Positions 11,393 to 19,254 of a DNA stretch of 39,110 bases are shown piece after piece. Source of the DNA: a virus; the IMG/VR virus record IMGVR_UViG_3300023179_000245, positions 1 through 39,110 of that record, one strand, 5' to 3'. The position numbers and the translations under genes were made by a program. Each line of letters starts with the position of its first letter. The stretch's first letter is position 1. Under the pieces are notes generated by a model. The model worked only from the letters and a program-made list of their open reading frames with translations. It did not search any database and was not told the DNA's origin.

Positions 11393-12136
11393 ATGCAAGA
11401 ACTAGGAATGTATTGCCTATCATATGTAGGCAAAGAACCAAAAAAACATCAGTTTGACCAGCGCAATTTAATGTGCGGTTCGGTCAATTACCATCAATTT
11501 GACGTTTTAGAGATGCAGCGTCGTGGTTTCCTTATGGATCACGTAGGTGAAAACATTAGTCATATGAATAGTGACTTTGGTAGCCTAACTGGAATATTTT
11601 GGGTTTGGAAAAACGTAGACCATGAATATAAAGGGACTAATACCTATAGAATTTTTTGGGATGAATCTTTTGATTTAAGACCAAATAGGGTATATATTCC
11701 ACAACCAAAAGACATAGTAACTGCTATAAAAGGCTATGCACCTCATGTAAACAGTGTGTATGATCATTTTAGTCATTGTCATAATAACTTAGGATGGCAG
11801 CTATTATATGGCCTAGCAGGAGATAGACGTATTCCTATTACTGTAGATATGATAGATCAATTAAGAACTTACAAATATCTAATTCCATTCCATATGTTTA
11901 CTAGTGATAGAATAACATTTAATCGTATTTGTGAAATACTTTTTCAAGTATTATTTGAATTTCATTCAAATTATTCAAATATTTTACCTGAAATATACAG
12001 GCGTAATCAACAGGTTAGGTTTTATGACTTTTTTGGTGAGAGAATATTACACTTGATTTTAACTAACAACTATCATTTTTTAGGAAATGTAGATATAGCA
12101 CATTTAAATATATTGGACATTGACCATAATGCTTGA
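11393..12136 (+). CDS. DUF4422-type glycosyltransferase
   Basis: A 247-residue protein. The segment GENISHMNSDFGSLTGIFWV followed by WKN and Y-R-I-F matches the DUF4422 hallmark (NIS..N....LT..YW.WKN...HYRR) found in capsule and exopolysaccharide glycosyltransferases, and FYDFFGERILHLIL matches its conserved C-terminal R-x-x-G-F-x-x-E-R-x-L block. It probably transfers a sugar in the cytoplasm, either to a virion component or to a host glycan. There is no signal peptide or membrane segment. It is the first gene of a three-gene run with the methyltransferase and GT2-like genes, behind a sigma70-like promoter. The second Arg of the usual HYRR is not clear (T-Y-R-I-F here). The ATG lacks a Shine-Dalgarno; an in-frame ATG at 11408 is the alternative start. 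The acceptor is unknown. Confidence 0.75.
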   Translation: MQELGMYCLSYVGKEPKKHQFDQRNLMCGSVNYHQFDVLEMQRRGFLMDHVGENISHMNSDFGSLTGIFWVWKNVDHEYKGTNTYRIFWDESFDLRPNRVYIPQPKDIVTAIKGYAPHVNSVYDHFSHCHNNLGWQLLYGLAGDRRIPITVDMIDQLRTYKYLIPFHMFTSDRITFNRICEILFQVLFEFHSNYSNILPEIYRRNQQVRFYDFFGERILHLILTNNYHFLGNVDIAHLNILDIDHNA

Positions 12137-13382
12137 AAATAAAATACAACCACATTTATTAAGATATATTGAAAACCCATCAGATCCAGAATTAAATTTT
12201 ATGATGGCTTTAGAGTATGATGTGATGGGCCAACATGCCAGTGCTGTCAGTTATTACTTAAGAACAGCTGAAAGGGCACATACTGATCTGCTAAAATATG
12301 AAGCTTTAATTAGAGCAAGCATTTGTTTTGAAAGACAGGGTAGTAGGAACTTTACAGTGAAAGGATTACTACAACATGCTGTAGCTATATTACCAGGTCG
12401 TCCAGAAGCTTACTATCATCTAAGCAGATTTTATGAACACAAACAGGATGATGGGCATTGGAATGATACTTATATGATTGCCACTGTTGGTGAGAGTGTA
12501 GCAGACAATATTAGTGAAGGGTTAAGAACAGATTTAAGTTATTTGGGCAAAGATCATTTAAAGTTTCAAAAAGCACTAAGTGGTTGGCATTGTGGATTAT
12601 GTGATGAGAGCAGAACAATATTTAAAGAGCTTATGCGTAGTAAAGTACTCCCTAATGATTATAAAAAAATTGTATATAATAATTTAAAGTTTATGAGTGG
12701 TTATATTGAGATACCTTTTGATGCTTATGACAATACTAAATATTCTAAATTAAGATATAAATTTCCAGGTGCTGAAAATATTGAAACAAATTATAGTGAA
12801 GCATATCAGGATATGTTTGTTCTTAGTATGCTTAAAGGTAAGAGAGAAGGTACTTTTATTGAGGTTGGTGCAGGTAGACCATTTTACGGAAATAATACTG
12901 CTCTACTAGAAAAACAATTTGGATGGAGAGGCATCAGTATTGATATTGATGAACGTCAAGTTACTAACGATCGTAAAACACCATTCCTAATTAAAAATGC
13001 CTTAGAAATTGATTACGGTAAAATTATCACAGAATTAAACTTAGGCCCAGTAGTTGACTACCTACAACTTGATTGTGATCCACCTGAAGTAACATTTGAA
13101 ATACTAAAACGTATTCCTTTTAATGAATACAAATTCAAAGTAATAACATATGAACACGATTATTATAATACAGACAAAAAAGAATTACGTGAACAGTCTC
13201 GTCAATATTTAGAATCAAAAGGCTATACACTAGTAGTAAATGATATTGCACCAGATGAATGGCGTAATTATGAAGATTGGTATGTGCATCCGGATTATAT
13301 TGATAAAGATATAATGTTGGTAATGAAAGATCGCCGTGATATAGTGAAAAAAGGCGAAGACTATATTTTATCAGGAAATTAA
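12129..13382 (+). CDS. TPR-like plus FkbM-family methyltransferase fusion
   Basis: A 417-residue protein starting at the ATG that overlaps the previous stop by 8 nt; the TTG three codons earlier (12120) is a weaker choice. Residues ~1-190 are helical with alternating A, Y and R typical of TPR-like repeats (LNFMMALEYDVMGQHASAVS, EAYYHLSRFYEH). Residues ~215-400 form a SAM-dependent methyltransferase of FkbM type: SEAYQDMFVLSML, then motif I FIEVGAGRPFYGNNT (about 242-256), the acidic strand end ISIDIDE, VDYLQLDCDPPE and VITYEHDYY. This architecture is familiar in T4-like aquatic phages near glycosyltransferases. It probably O-methylates a sugar. Substrate unknown. Confidence 0.82.
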   Translation: MLENKIQPHLLRYIENPSDPELNFMMALEYDVMGQHASAVSYYLRTAERAHTDLLKYEALIRASICFERQGSRNFTVKGLLQHAVAILPGRPEAYYHLSRFYEHKQDDGHWNDTYMIATVGESVADNISEGLRTDLSYLGKDHLKFQKALSGWHCGLCDESRTIFKELMRSKVLPNDYKKIVYNNLKFMSGYIEIPFDAYDNTKYSKLRYKFPGAENIETNYSEAYQDMFVLSMLKGKREGTFIEVGAGRPFYGNNTALLEKQFGWRGISIDIDERQVTNDRKTPFLIKNALEIDYGKIITELNLGPVVDYLQLDCDPPEVTFEILKRIPFNEYKFKVITYEHDYYNTDKKELREQSRQYLESKGYTLVVNDIAPDEWRNYEDWYVHPDYIDKDIMLVMKDRRDIVKKGEDYILSGN

Positions 13383-13385
13383 TTT

Positions 13386-14165
13386 ATGATTCCAGTAATA
13401 GGTACCTGTGTAGTTTTTACTACACATTGGGTTGAACGTTTATTAGCCAGCGTAGATTTCCCTGTAGAAAATTTCCTTATTATTAATAACAATGGTAAGG
13501 GAGAAATTACAGAAGACTTAGATGCATTGGCTAATATCAAACGTCATTATATTAAAAAAGTTCATGTTATTCATATGCCTTGTAATTTAGGGGTTCCAGC
13601 AAGTTGGAATCTAATAATTAAAAGTTATATGATGGCTCCATATTGGGTAATTGTAAATGATGATGTAGCATTTGGTTTAGGATTATTAAAAGAAATATAT
13701 GACACTGTTAACGAAGACCCAGAGGTAGGTATTATACATGCTAATCAAGGTGATTTTAATGTGGGTAGTTGGGATCTCTTTATTTTAAGAGATCACCTTG
13801 TGGCTAAATTTGGGCTGTTTGATGAAAATATGTATCCTGCCTATTGCGAAGATGACGATTATATTATGCGTATGATGCATGCCGGAGTGAAGAAAAAGCT
13901 AGGCTTAACTAAAAATTATCTACACGGACACGGCGATAAGACCGAATACCATTTCCATGGTGGTAATACACGAAGGCACGATCCTGAAGTTATGAAAAAG
14001 TTGGATGAGGCTAGAGATATGAACATAGAATATCTCACATCAAAGTGGGATAAACACTGGCGTACCTGTTGGCCCACACAAGAACCATGGTTAGGTCAGC
14101 CGCATAGTTTGACTGAACAAAGATATGATTTGGAATTTTTACGTAAAAAGTATGTAGGATTTTAA
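13386..14165 (+). CDS. GT2-like glycosyltransferase
   Basis: A 259-residue protein, three bases after the methyltransferase stop. It has the GT-A layout: a hydrophobic N-terminal strand (PVIGTCVVFT), a conserved N-L-G-x-x-x-x-W-N segment (NLGVPASWNLI, residues ~76-86), a metal-binding motif in DxD position as VNDDV (residues ~89-93), and the acidic motif EDDDY at about 154-158, where the catalytic base of GT2 enzymes is expected. Many His residues follow (HGHGDKTEYHFHGG). Soluble, no membrane segments. It probably works with the DUF4422 and FkbM proteins upstream. Its stop overlaps by 4 nt the stop of the convergent Nudix gene, and no terminator is visible between them. Confidence 0.8.
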   Translation: MIPVIGTCVVFTTHWVERLLASVDFPVENFLIINNNGKGEITEDLDALANIKRHYIKKVHVIHMPCNLGVPASWNLIIKSYMMAPYWVIVNDDVAFGLGLLKEIYDTVNEDPEVGIIHANQGDFNVGSWDLFILRDHLVAKFGLFDENMYPAYCEDDDYIMRMMHAGVKKKLGLTKNYLHGHGDKTEYHFHGGNTRRHDPEVMKKLDEARDMNIEYLTSKWDKHWRTCWPTQEPWLGQPHSLTEQRYDLEFLRKKYVGF

Positions 14166-14596
14166 AAAAAGTTCATTATTTCAAAAACAATATGTAGTTT
14201 TTGTCTAATCATTTTATTGCTTAGGCTGCTTTTTAATCCTTGATGCAAAGGCTTAGGAGTAAAATCTATATTAGTCCAACTATATCCGCAATGCTCTTTG
14301 CTTAATGTTGGAACAAATTCATTTTTTACTACACATAGGTAAGTATGAAAATTAAACACACTATCATTACTGACAAAAGTTTCTAATGGTATGCTTTTAA
14401 TTATTTCTGGCTGTAGTCCAAGTTCTTCTTTAATTTCTCTAGTAAGACTTTGCCAAGCATTTTCACTTTCTTGAGCAGTGCCACCTACCAAGCTCCAAGT
14501 TCCTTGATGTTTACCTAATGCTTTTTGTAATAATAAAATACGTTTAGTTGAATTAGCATAAAATAATGCTCCACTACAAACAATTTGATTCTTCAT
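14162..14596 (-). CDS. Nudix hydrolase
   Basis: A complete Nudix box GX5EX7REUXEEXGU is present: G39-T-A-Q-E-S-E45 ... R53-E54-I-K-E57-E58-L-G60-L61, counting from the chosen start. Nudix enzymes hydrolyse nucleoside diphosphates linked to another group, such as oxidised dNTPs, ADP-ribose or NDP-sugars; substrate specificity cannot be read here. The start chosen is the ATG that overlaps the gp15 stop as ATGA (14593-14596), the usual sign of translational coupling; an in-frame ATG five codons earlier (14609-14611) is also possible and gives 149 residues. It is odd to find it as the last gene of a gp14-gp15 structural transcript. The strand and order imply late expression, unless it also has its own promoter. 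Confidence 0.88.
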   Translation of the reverse strand: MKNQIVCSGALFYANSTKRILLLQKALGKHQGTWSLVGGTAQESENAWQSLTREIKEELGLQPEIIKSIPLETFVSNDSVFNFHTYLCVVKNEFVPTLSKEHCGYSWTNIDFTPKPLHQGLKSSLSNKMIRQKLHIVFEIMNFF

Positions 14597-16230
14597 AAAA
14601 TTAAACGCCATTGTCCTCTGCGATATTCACCTTCAAAACTTTTAACCCAAGTTAGGCCATTCCATTTGTATTGTACGTTGCTGTGAATATTTGTAAGGTA
14701 TTTAATATTATCCCTATTAGCAGTACTATCAAATATAATTTGCCACTTTGACCCAGTCCATTCTATAATATCATTAGCATTGGCTACAGTATCAGATCCA
14801 TCAAGATTTTTCCAAGCATCTGGTCCGTCCTCATTAACATGCAATACATATGTGATGACGTCATTAACTTCTGCATCTCTGTTTAGTCTTATTACTAACT
14901 TATCATCGATATTAAGCGAAGTGAATAATACTGCGTTATCATTGACATATACTTCAACATCTCTAACTAAAACAAAATCTATTGTAGTATCTATTCTATT
15001 ACTGGCTACTTCGGCGATTAAAGTTTCTCTGTGACCACCACCTATACTATCTACTAGTAAGTACCTAGTTCCTACTGATGGAACAGGTAGTCCACTATTT
15101 GGGCCTTTGGCTGTGGGATCTATAATTGCATCAAAAGTTCCAGGACTTGAATTTCTGTAACCAGTATCTATATCTGTATTACTAGGATATGTATCTGTAT
15201 TCCAATTAATATTTAAAATACTAGCATCCATAGGATTTATAGCTATAGTTCCTACTACTTCAAAACCTGATTGTTGGCGTAAAAATATCTTACTTTCGCC
15301 GGCTGTATATTTGTTAGGATATTTGTCAATGATTTCATACCAACTTACAGCATTTGAAGAATCTAAACCTGTTTCTCTTATTTGAAGATTAAGGTGTCCT
15401 TTTTCAGTAGGACCAAAAATTTTAGCTTGCCCTCCGTAGACAACCAGATCGTAATCTATAATTTCTATTATTACTGGAGTGGCAACTTCTTCGTCAAAGC
15501 TCACTGATCCTTCACTAGGATCCTGACCAAATCCCTCCAAATATCCATCAGCAGCATCACCAATGTTAGTATACATTCCCGTAACTATACTGGATACTAT
15601 GCCTAGTTTTTTAACTTTACTAGGAGGGCTAATCCAAATAGGCATACTAAAAGTTAATGTGGCTATATCTATTTGACTTTCAGGACCTACAGGTATCTGT
15701 CTACCACTAAATTGAACATCTTCTAAATATACTACGCTAAGGCTAGTCCAATCAACATAATTATCTGTAGTTTGTATTTCAAGACTGGGATTAAACAACA
15801 TCAAAATTTGTTCTAAAATCTGTAATTTTTGTTCGGTGTTCCCAGCCCATATATCAGCTTTAACAGTGAGTTTATATGGGCTTGGCATTAATCGTTCTAT
15901 AGTATAATTTGCACCTTGTGTGCTAGTGTATTTGCCATCTTCCACAGCACGTTCTCTTATATGTACTTTGCCTACAAATGTTGGATCAGCTAAACGATCC
16001 TTTTCCATCTCTAATCCACTTACATAAACTGCTATACGTGGAGCACCGTTAATTTTATTTTCACTATTTTGTTTTATTAAATTAGCTACCTGACGATCCA
16101 TATCTCCGTACATTACAGGAACCTGTACTAATCTACCATCCCCATACTTTACAACAAACTTACTTAAAAGTCTTATTGTTTGTATTAGATATCTTCTTAT
16201 TTGACCATCATAGAAAAACTGAATAATAAT
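14593..16230 (-). CDS. 15: Tail sheath stabiliser/completion protein gp15 (non-canonical start)
   Basis: The core (SPYKLTVKADIW, QILEQILMLFNPSLEIQ, LTFSMPIWISPP) aligns with T4 gp15, which caps the tail and joins it to the neck. The first ATG in frame is at 16113, but the 39 codons upstream are clearly gp15 too: FFYDGQIRRYL matches T4 gp15's YFYN..FRRY and LVQVPVMYGD matches its IRVPITYA. Between the in-frame TGA at 16231-16233 and 16113 there is no ATG, GTG or TTG; only three tandem ATT codons (16222-16230) precede CAG-TTT-TTC. The start is therefore placed at ATT 16230 as the limit, giving 545 residues. No Shine-Dalgarno is at normal spacing. The C-terminal ~280 residues are an extension absent from T4 gp15 (272 aa), ending in TWVKSFEGEYRRGQWRLIL. 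The identity is firm; the start is not. Confidence 0.87.
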   Translation of the reverse strand: MIIQFFYDGQIRRYLIQTIRLLSKFVVKYGDGRLVQVPVMYGDMDRQVANLIKQNSENKINGAPRIAVYVSGLEMEKDRLADPTFVGKVHIRERAVEDGKYTSTQGANYTIERLMPSPYKLTVKADIWAGNTEQKLQILEQILMLFNPSLEIQTTDNYVDWTSLSVVYLEDVQFSGRQIPVGPESQIDIATLTFSMPIWISPPSKVKKLGIVSSIVTGMYTNIGDAADGYLEGFGQDPSEGSVSFDEEVATPVIIEIIDYDLVVYGGQAKIFGPTEKGHLNLQIRETGLDSSNAVSWYEIIDKYPNKYTAGESKIFLRQQSGFEVVGTIAINPMDASILNINWNTDTYPSNTDIDTGYRNSSPGTFDAIIDPTAKGPNSGLPVPSVGTRYLLVDSIGGGHRETLIAEVASNRIDTTIDFVLVRDVEVYVNDNAVLFTSLNIDDKLVIRLNRDAEVNDVITYVLHVNEDGPDAWKNLDGSDTVANANDIIEWTGSKWQIIFDSTANRDNIKYLTNIHSNVQYKWNGLTWVKSFEGEYRRGQWRLIL

Positions 16231-16239
16231 TCAACGGCG

Positions 16240-16326
16240 TTAAACCGAGGCCTCCATCCAAACACGTTTACCATCTACGAGCTTCCATGTTTTACCTCGA
16301 CAATGAGTAAACTTATAGATATGCAT
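16240..16326 (-). CDS. Small 28-residue ORF between gp14 and gp15
   Basis: The ATG overlaps the gp14 stop as TAATG (16324-16328). The predicted peptide begins MHIYKFTHCRGKTWKL and ends in VWMEASV before TAA at 16240-16242. Its DGKRVW resembles the DGKRW of the gp14 C-terminus. It is in the same frame as gp15, separated by TAA, two codons and TGA. It may be a real small protein, a remnant of a longer gene, or a device that delivers ribosomes to the gp15 start. No function can be assigned. Confidence 0.5.
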   Translation of the reverse strand: MHIYKFTHCRGKTWKLVDGKRVWMEASV

Positions 16327-17642
16327 TATAAATCTGCCTTGGGTCTTAAAACTTTACTGAGCGCCTGTCTTTCTGGAACAGCTTCACCATTAATAATATT
16401 AACATTAGTATTATTAATAAAGCCTGTTTTTTGTGTAGTTCTAACTACACGCCAAAAAGTTGGATGATCTATTGGATTTTTATTAAGGCTAGGTGCCACA
16501 GCAATATATTGTACAGTTCCATAGTTAATTAAATCGTTAATTACATATGAAATTGTGGGATCAAATGCACCTCTAGGAGTAGCGAAGTTAGCGTCCGTAT
16601 TTGTAAACGTGTGCCTTATAGCATCTTCTACCTTAATCCATCTTTTTCCATCATATCTAAATAATCTATTAGGAGCAAAATCTGTTCTTAAGAAATAATC
16701 ATTAACGTATGGATCAGCAGGAAAGGTTATACCATGACCAAATTCATAACCGTTAGGAGGAAATCCATCTCCTAACAGGTATCCTGTATATCCTGATCTT
16801 ACTGCACGACCGTGTATTCTACTAGTGTCTAGCCCAGTGCTACTTGCGTCTATATCAGTTTGATCAGCAGTTTCTATTACAGGTTTACCAGTTGTACGAT
16901 CTATGGCCAAAGTATAAAATTGTCTAGTTTCAAATCCATTTTGAGCAGCATCGGCCTCTGCTTGATTTATTATAGCATCATTTATTTGTAATTCTTGACC
17001 TTTAGTGCTTAATATTTCACGTAAAGTTTGATCACTAGGATTACCATTTGCGTCTCTAGCAGGTTGATCTAATATATCTGCAAATGTTTGACCGTCTACT
17101 ATTTTCTTAAGTTTTAATCTGTATAAATGTGGCCACCAAGTTTGACTGAATCCTTCACTAGCACGACTAACATCCTCTATAACAAAGTATCGTGGTAAGG
17201 CAATATTATAATCATTAAGAGCATATTCGTCTATAAGATGAGGTAATTCAAAAACATCACCACTCAATGGTTTGCGCCCCACAGTTTTAATCCAATCGTT
17301 AATATGAACTGTGGCAAAAATGGTGTCGTTATCTATAAAAAGCCCAAATTGGCTGAGATTGAAGTCTAAATTTTGTACTTGGTAATGTCCTCTTATTTTA
17401 TAAATGCTAGGGTCATATTTTCTGTCACGATTCTCCAGCAGCAATAAATCTTGTATATTACTTTCCTTAGTTTCAGCATAGTGAGGCTGGTCTGCGGTGG
17501 CATTTTCTGGAGCCGTATTCGAACCAATATATTTGTGTAAGTAGAAATCAGTACCCCCAATTTGGAACATTTCACTGATCTGTCGATCTATGAATTTAAA
17601 ATCTTTTCCACGTTCTGGACGATATAGACTTAGGCGGGGCAT
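16326..17642 (-). CDS. 14: Neck protein gp14
   Basis: A 438-residue protein (MPRLSLYRPERGKDFKFIDR). The segments FQIGGTDFYLHKYIG, LLLLENRDRKYDP, DFNLSQFGLFI, ELPHLIDEYAL and EDVSRASEGFSQTWWPHLYR are those I associate with the gp14 neck protein of cyanophage-type T4-like phages. T4 gp14 itself is shorter (256 aa). It acts at the head-tail junction with gp13 and gp15. The C-terminal part holds a small W-rich module (NRLFRYDGKRWIKVED) that resembles motifs in gp15 and in the second fibre protein. It is transcribed leftwards, divergent from gp13. Directly upstream is ATAAATA, four bases, then ATG, with no Shine-Dalgarno. Confidence 0.85.
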   Translation of the reverse strand: MPRLSLYRPERGKDFKFIDRQISEMFQIGGTDFYLHKYIGSNTAPENATADQPHYAETKESNIQDLLLLENRDRKYDPSIYKIRGHYQVQNLDFNLSQFGLFIDNDTIFATVHINDWIKTVGRKPLSGDVFELPHLIDEYALNDYNIALPRYFVIEDVSRASEGFSQTWWPHLYRLKLKKIVDGQTFADILDQPARDANGNPSDQTLREILSTKGQELQINDAIINQAEADAAQNGFETRQFYTLAIDRTTGKPVIETADQTDIDASSTGLDTSRIHGRAVRSGYTGYLLGDGFPPNGYEFGHGITFPADPYVNDYFLRTDFAPNRLFRYDGKRWIKVEDAIRHTFTNTDANFATPRGAFDPTISYVINDLINYGTVQYIAVAPSLNKNPIDHPTFWRVVRTTQKTGFINNTNVNIINGEAVPERQALSKVLRPKADL

Positions 17643-17645
17643 AAT

Positions 17646-17654
17646 GTATTTATC
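17646..17654 (-). promoter_or_regulatory. Late-promoter-like box before gp14
   Basis: On the minus strand the sequence reads GATAAATAC, close to the T4 late consensus TATAAATA. Only CATT separates ATAAATA from the gp14 ATG, so a transcript starting at the usual distance would be leaderless or nearly so. Confidence 0.55.
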
Positions 17655-17658
17655 GGCA

Positions 17659-17666
17659 GCTAAATA
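17659..17666 (+). promoter_or_regulatory. Late-promoter-like box before gp13
   Basis: GCTAAATA, facing rightwards, followed by AGGAG at 17671-17675 and the gp13 ATG at 17684. It lies back to back with the gp14 box in a 41-bp divergent gap. The same GCTAAATA octamer precedes the tail sheath gene. Confidence 0.55.
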
Positions 17667-17683
17667 TACTAGGAGACCTAAAT

Positions 17684-18451
17684 ATGGCTAAGAATCCAGT
17701 TGTAGAAGAACGTGAAAAAGTTTACAAGTACGTTAGAACCATGCTGGGTGATGGTATGGTTGATGTAGAATTAGACCCTGATCATTATGAAATAGCCCTA
17801 GATCGAGCTATTGCCAAATATCGTCAAAAAAGTCCAAATGCTGTAGAAGAAGCCTACTATTTTTTAGAACTTAAAGAAGATACCAACGACTATAGATTGC
17901 CTAAAGAAATCATGGAAGTTCGTAGTATATTTCGTCGTACTATAGGTAGTCGTACAGCAGGCGGTAGTGGTAGTACACAGTTTGAACCATTCAATCTAGC
18001 CTATACAAACACATATCTATTGAATAGTACTATGCTAGGTGGTATAGCAACTTATGATATGTTTGCCCAATATCAGGAACTAGTAGGACGTATGTTTGGT
18101 GCTTTCATCGAGTTTCAATGGATTCCAACTACACATACCTTGCGTATTCTACAACGTGCCTATGGCGATGGTGAGCAGGTATTGATCAGAGGGTATAACT
18201 ACAGACCTGATTATATTTTGCTACAAGATCCTTATGCGGCACCATGGTTTAAGGATTATACTCTAGCCAATTGTAAATTAATACTAGGAGAAGCCAGAGG
18301 CAAATTTAGTCAAATAGCAGGCCCCGGTGGAGCGGGCGGATTAAATGGCTCTGACCTAAAAGCAGCAGCCAAAGAAGAAATAGAAAAGTTAGAAAAAGAG
18401 ATAGATACCTATGTGGCTGGTGGTACAGGGTATACTTTTATTATCGGATAA
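17684..18451 (+). CDS. 13: Neck protein gp13
   Basis: A 255-residue protein. KVYKYVRTMLGDGMVDVELD, the EVRSIFRRTIGSRT block, FEPFNLAYTNTYLL, YQELVGRMFGAF and the final DTYVAGG...FIIG segment match gp13 of cyanophage-type T4-like phages; I recall this family well but cannot align it here. gp13 joins gp14 to close the DNA-filled head and receive the tail. AGGAG lies 8 nt before the ATG, so the start is well supported. The gene is divergent from gp14 and is followed by a promoter for the dNMP kinase gene. Confidence 0.88.
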   Translation: MAKNPVVEEREKVYKYVRTMLGDGMVDVELDPDHYEIALDRAIAKYRQKSPNAVEEAYYFLELKEDTNDYRLPKEIMEVRSIFRRTIGSRTAGGSGSTQFEPFNLAYTNTYLLNSTMLGGIATYDMFAQYQELVGRMFGAFIEFQWIPTTHTLRILQRAYGDGEQVLIRGYNYRPDYILLQDPYAAPWFKDYTLANCKLILGEARGKFSQIAGPGGAGGLNGSDLKAAAKEEIEKLEKEIDTYVAGGTGYTFIIG

Positions 18452-18453
18452 AC

Positions 18454-18482
18454 TTGACTTTGTCTACTGAATCACATACTAT
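18454..18482 (+). promoter_or_regulatory. Sigma70-like promoter before the dNMP kinase gene
   Basis: TTGACT at 18454-18459 and TACTAT at 18477-18482 with a 17-nt spacer, starting two bases after the gp13 stop. The ATG at 18502 has AGGAG at 18491-18495. An early or middle-type promoter inside a late structural block fits a nucleotide-metabolism gene. Confidence 0.65.
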
Positions 18483-18501
18483 ACGGAAAAAGGAGTATAC
18501 T

Positions 18502-19173
18502 ATGATTGTGGGTATTTGTGGTCTTATTGGTAGCGGTAAAGATACTATTGCCGACTACCTAGTTAATTTCCATGAGTTTCGTAGAGAAAGTTTTGCTCGT
18601 AGTTTGAAAGATGCCGTAGCCGCTGTGTTTGGTTGGGATAGGGTTATGTTAGAAGGTCGCACCAAACAGAGTAGGGAATGGCGTGAACAAGTAGATTTTT
18701 GGTGGAGTAGTCGTTTAGGAATGAAAATTACTCCACGTTGGGTATTACAGAATTGGGGTACAGAAGTTTGTCGTCAAGGATTTCACGATGATATTTGGAT
18801 TGCTAGTCTTGAAAATAAACTGAGGAATAGCAATGATAGTGTGGTTATAAGTGATTGCAGATTTCCTAATGAAATCAGTGCTATTAAGAAAAATGATGGT
18901 ATCATAGTATGGGTTCAGAGAGGAGATTTACCTGAATGGTACGACACTGCCATCAATGCTAATTTAGGTGATAAGCGTGCCTTAAAAACTATGACAGACA
19001 TTGGAATTCATCCTAGTGAGTGGAAATGGATTGGTACAGATTTTGATCTAGTATTAGATAATAATCATAGTTTAGATGACCTATACAATAAAATTGAAAC
19101 CCTAGTTATTAACAAACCTACAGTGATTGCTGATACTAAAATTACGTATTTGTATAGTACAAGCGCGGAATAA
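18502..19173 (+). CDS. 1: Deoxynucleoside monophosphate kinase (T4 gp1-like)
   Basis: A 223-residue P-loop protein starting MIVGICGLIGSGKDTIADYL. The Walker A is GLIGSGKD (residues 7-14), as in T4 gp1 (SGVKRSGKDTTADF). Also as in gp1, there is a mid-protein LQNWGTEVCRQGF segment, a VVISDCRFPNE strand-turn, and a closing DLVLDNNHSLDDLYNKIETL block. It should phosphorylate dNMPs to dNDPs in the cytoplasm. The ATG at 18502 with AGGAG seven bases upstream is preferred over the in-frame TTG at 18454, which lies inside the predicted -35 box. Its TAA overlaps an ATAAATA (19170-19176). A related P-loop kinase of different nucleotide specificity is the main alternative. Confidence 0.82.
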   Translation: MIVGICGLIGSGKDTIADYLVNFHEFRRESFARSLKDAVAAVFGWDRVMLEGRTKQSREWREQVDFWWSSRLGMKITPRWVLQNWGTEVCRQGFHDDIWIASLENKLRNSNDSVVISDCRFPNEISAIKKNDGIIVWVQRGDLPEWYDTAINANLGDKRALKTMTDIGIHPSEWKWIGTDFDLVLDNNHSLDDLYNKIETLVINKPTVIADTKITYLYSTSAE

Positions 19174-19176
19174 ATA
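19170..19176 (+). promoter_or_regulatory. Possible upstream late box for the tail sheath gene
   Basis: ATAAATA overlapping the stop of the kinase gene, about 80 nt before the sheath start. It may be a second late promoter or simply a stop codon in A+T-rich DNA. Confidence 0.3.
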
Positions 19177-19217
19177 GCGTTTCTTCTAATCTTACTCGGT
19201 ATTTTTTGTAGTTTTCC

Positions 19218-19225
19218 GCTAAATA
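19218..19225 (+). promoter_or_regulatory. Late-promoter-like box before the tail sheath gene
   Basis: GCTAAATA, identical to the octamer before gp13, followed 15 nt later by a Shine-Dalgarno (AGGAGA from 19240) and the ATG at 19255. A normal leader is possible here, unlike the close-set boxes at gp14, 23372, 25261 and 28547. Confidence 0.55.
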
Positions 19226-19254
19226 CATGAGCAAGATTTAGGAGAAATCTAACA

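Noticed and set aside
16231-16242. Stop-codon reassignment or readthrough joining the 28-codon ORF to gp15
   Set aside because: TAA and TGA both end other genes here in the normal way, two different stops would have to be read through, and T4 gp15 has no such N-terminal extension.
18454-18501. TTG start for the dNMP kinase at 18454
   Set aside because: It lies in the predicted -35 box, and the P-loop family normally begins a few residues before GxxGSGKD, as the ATG at 18502 gives.
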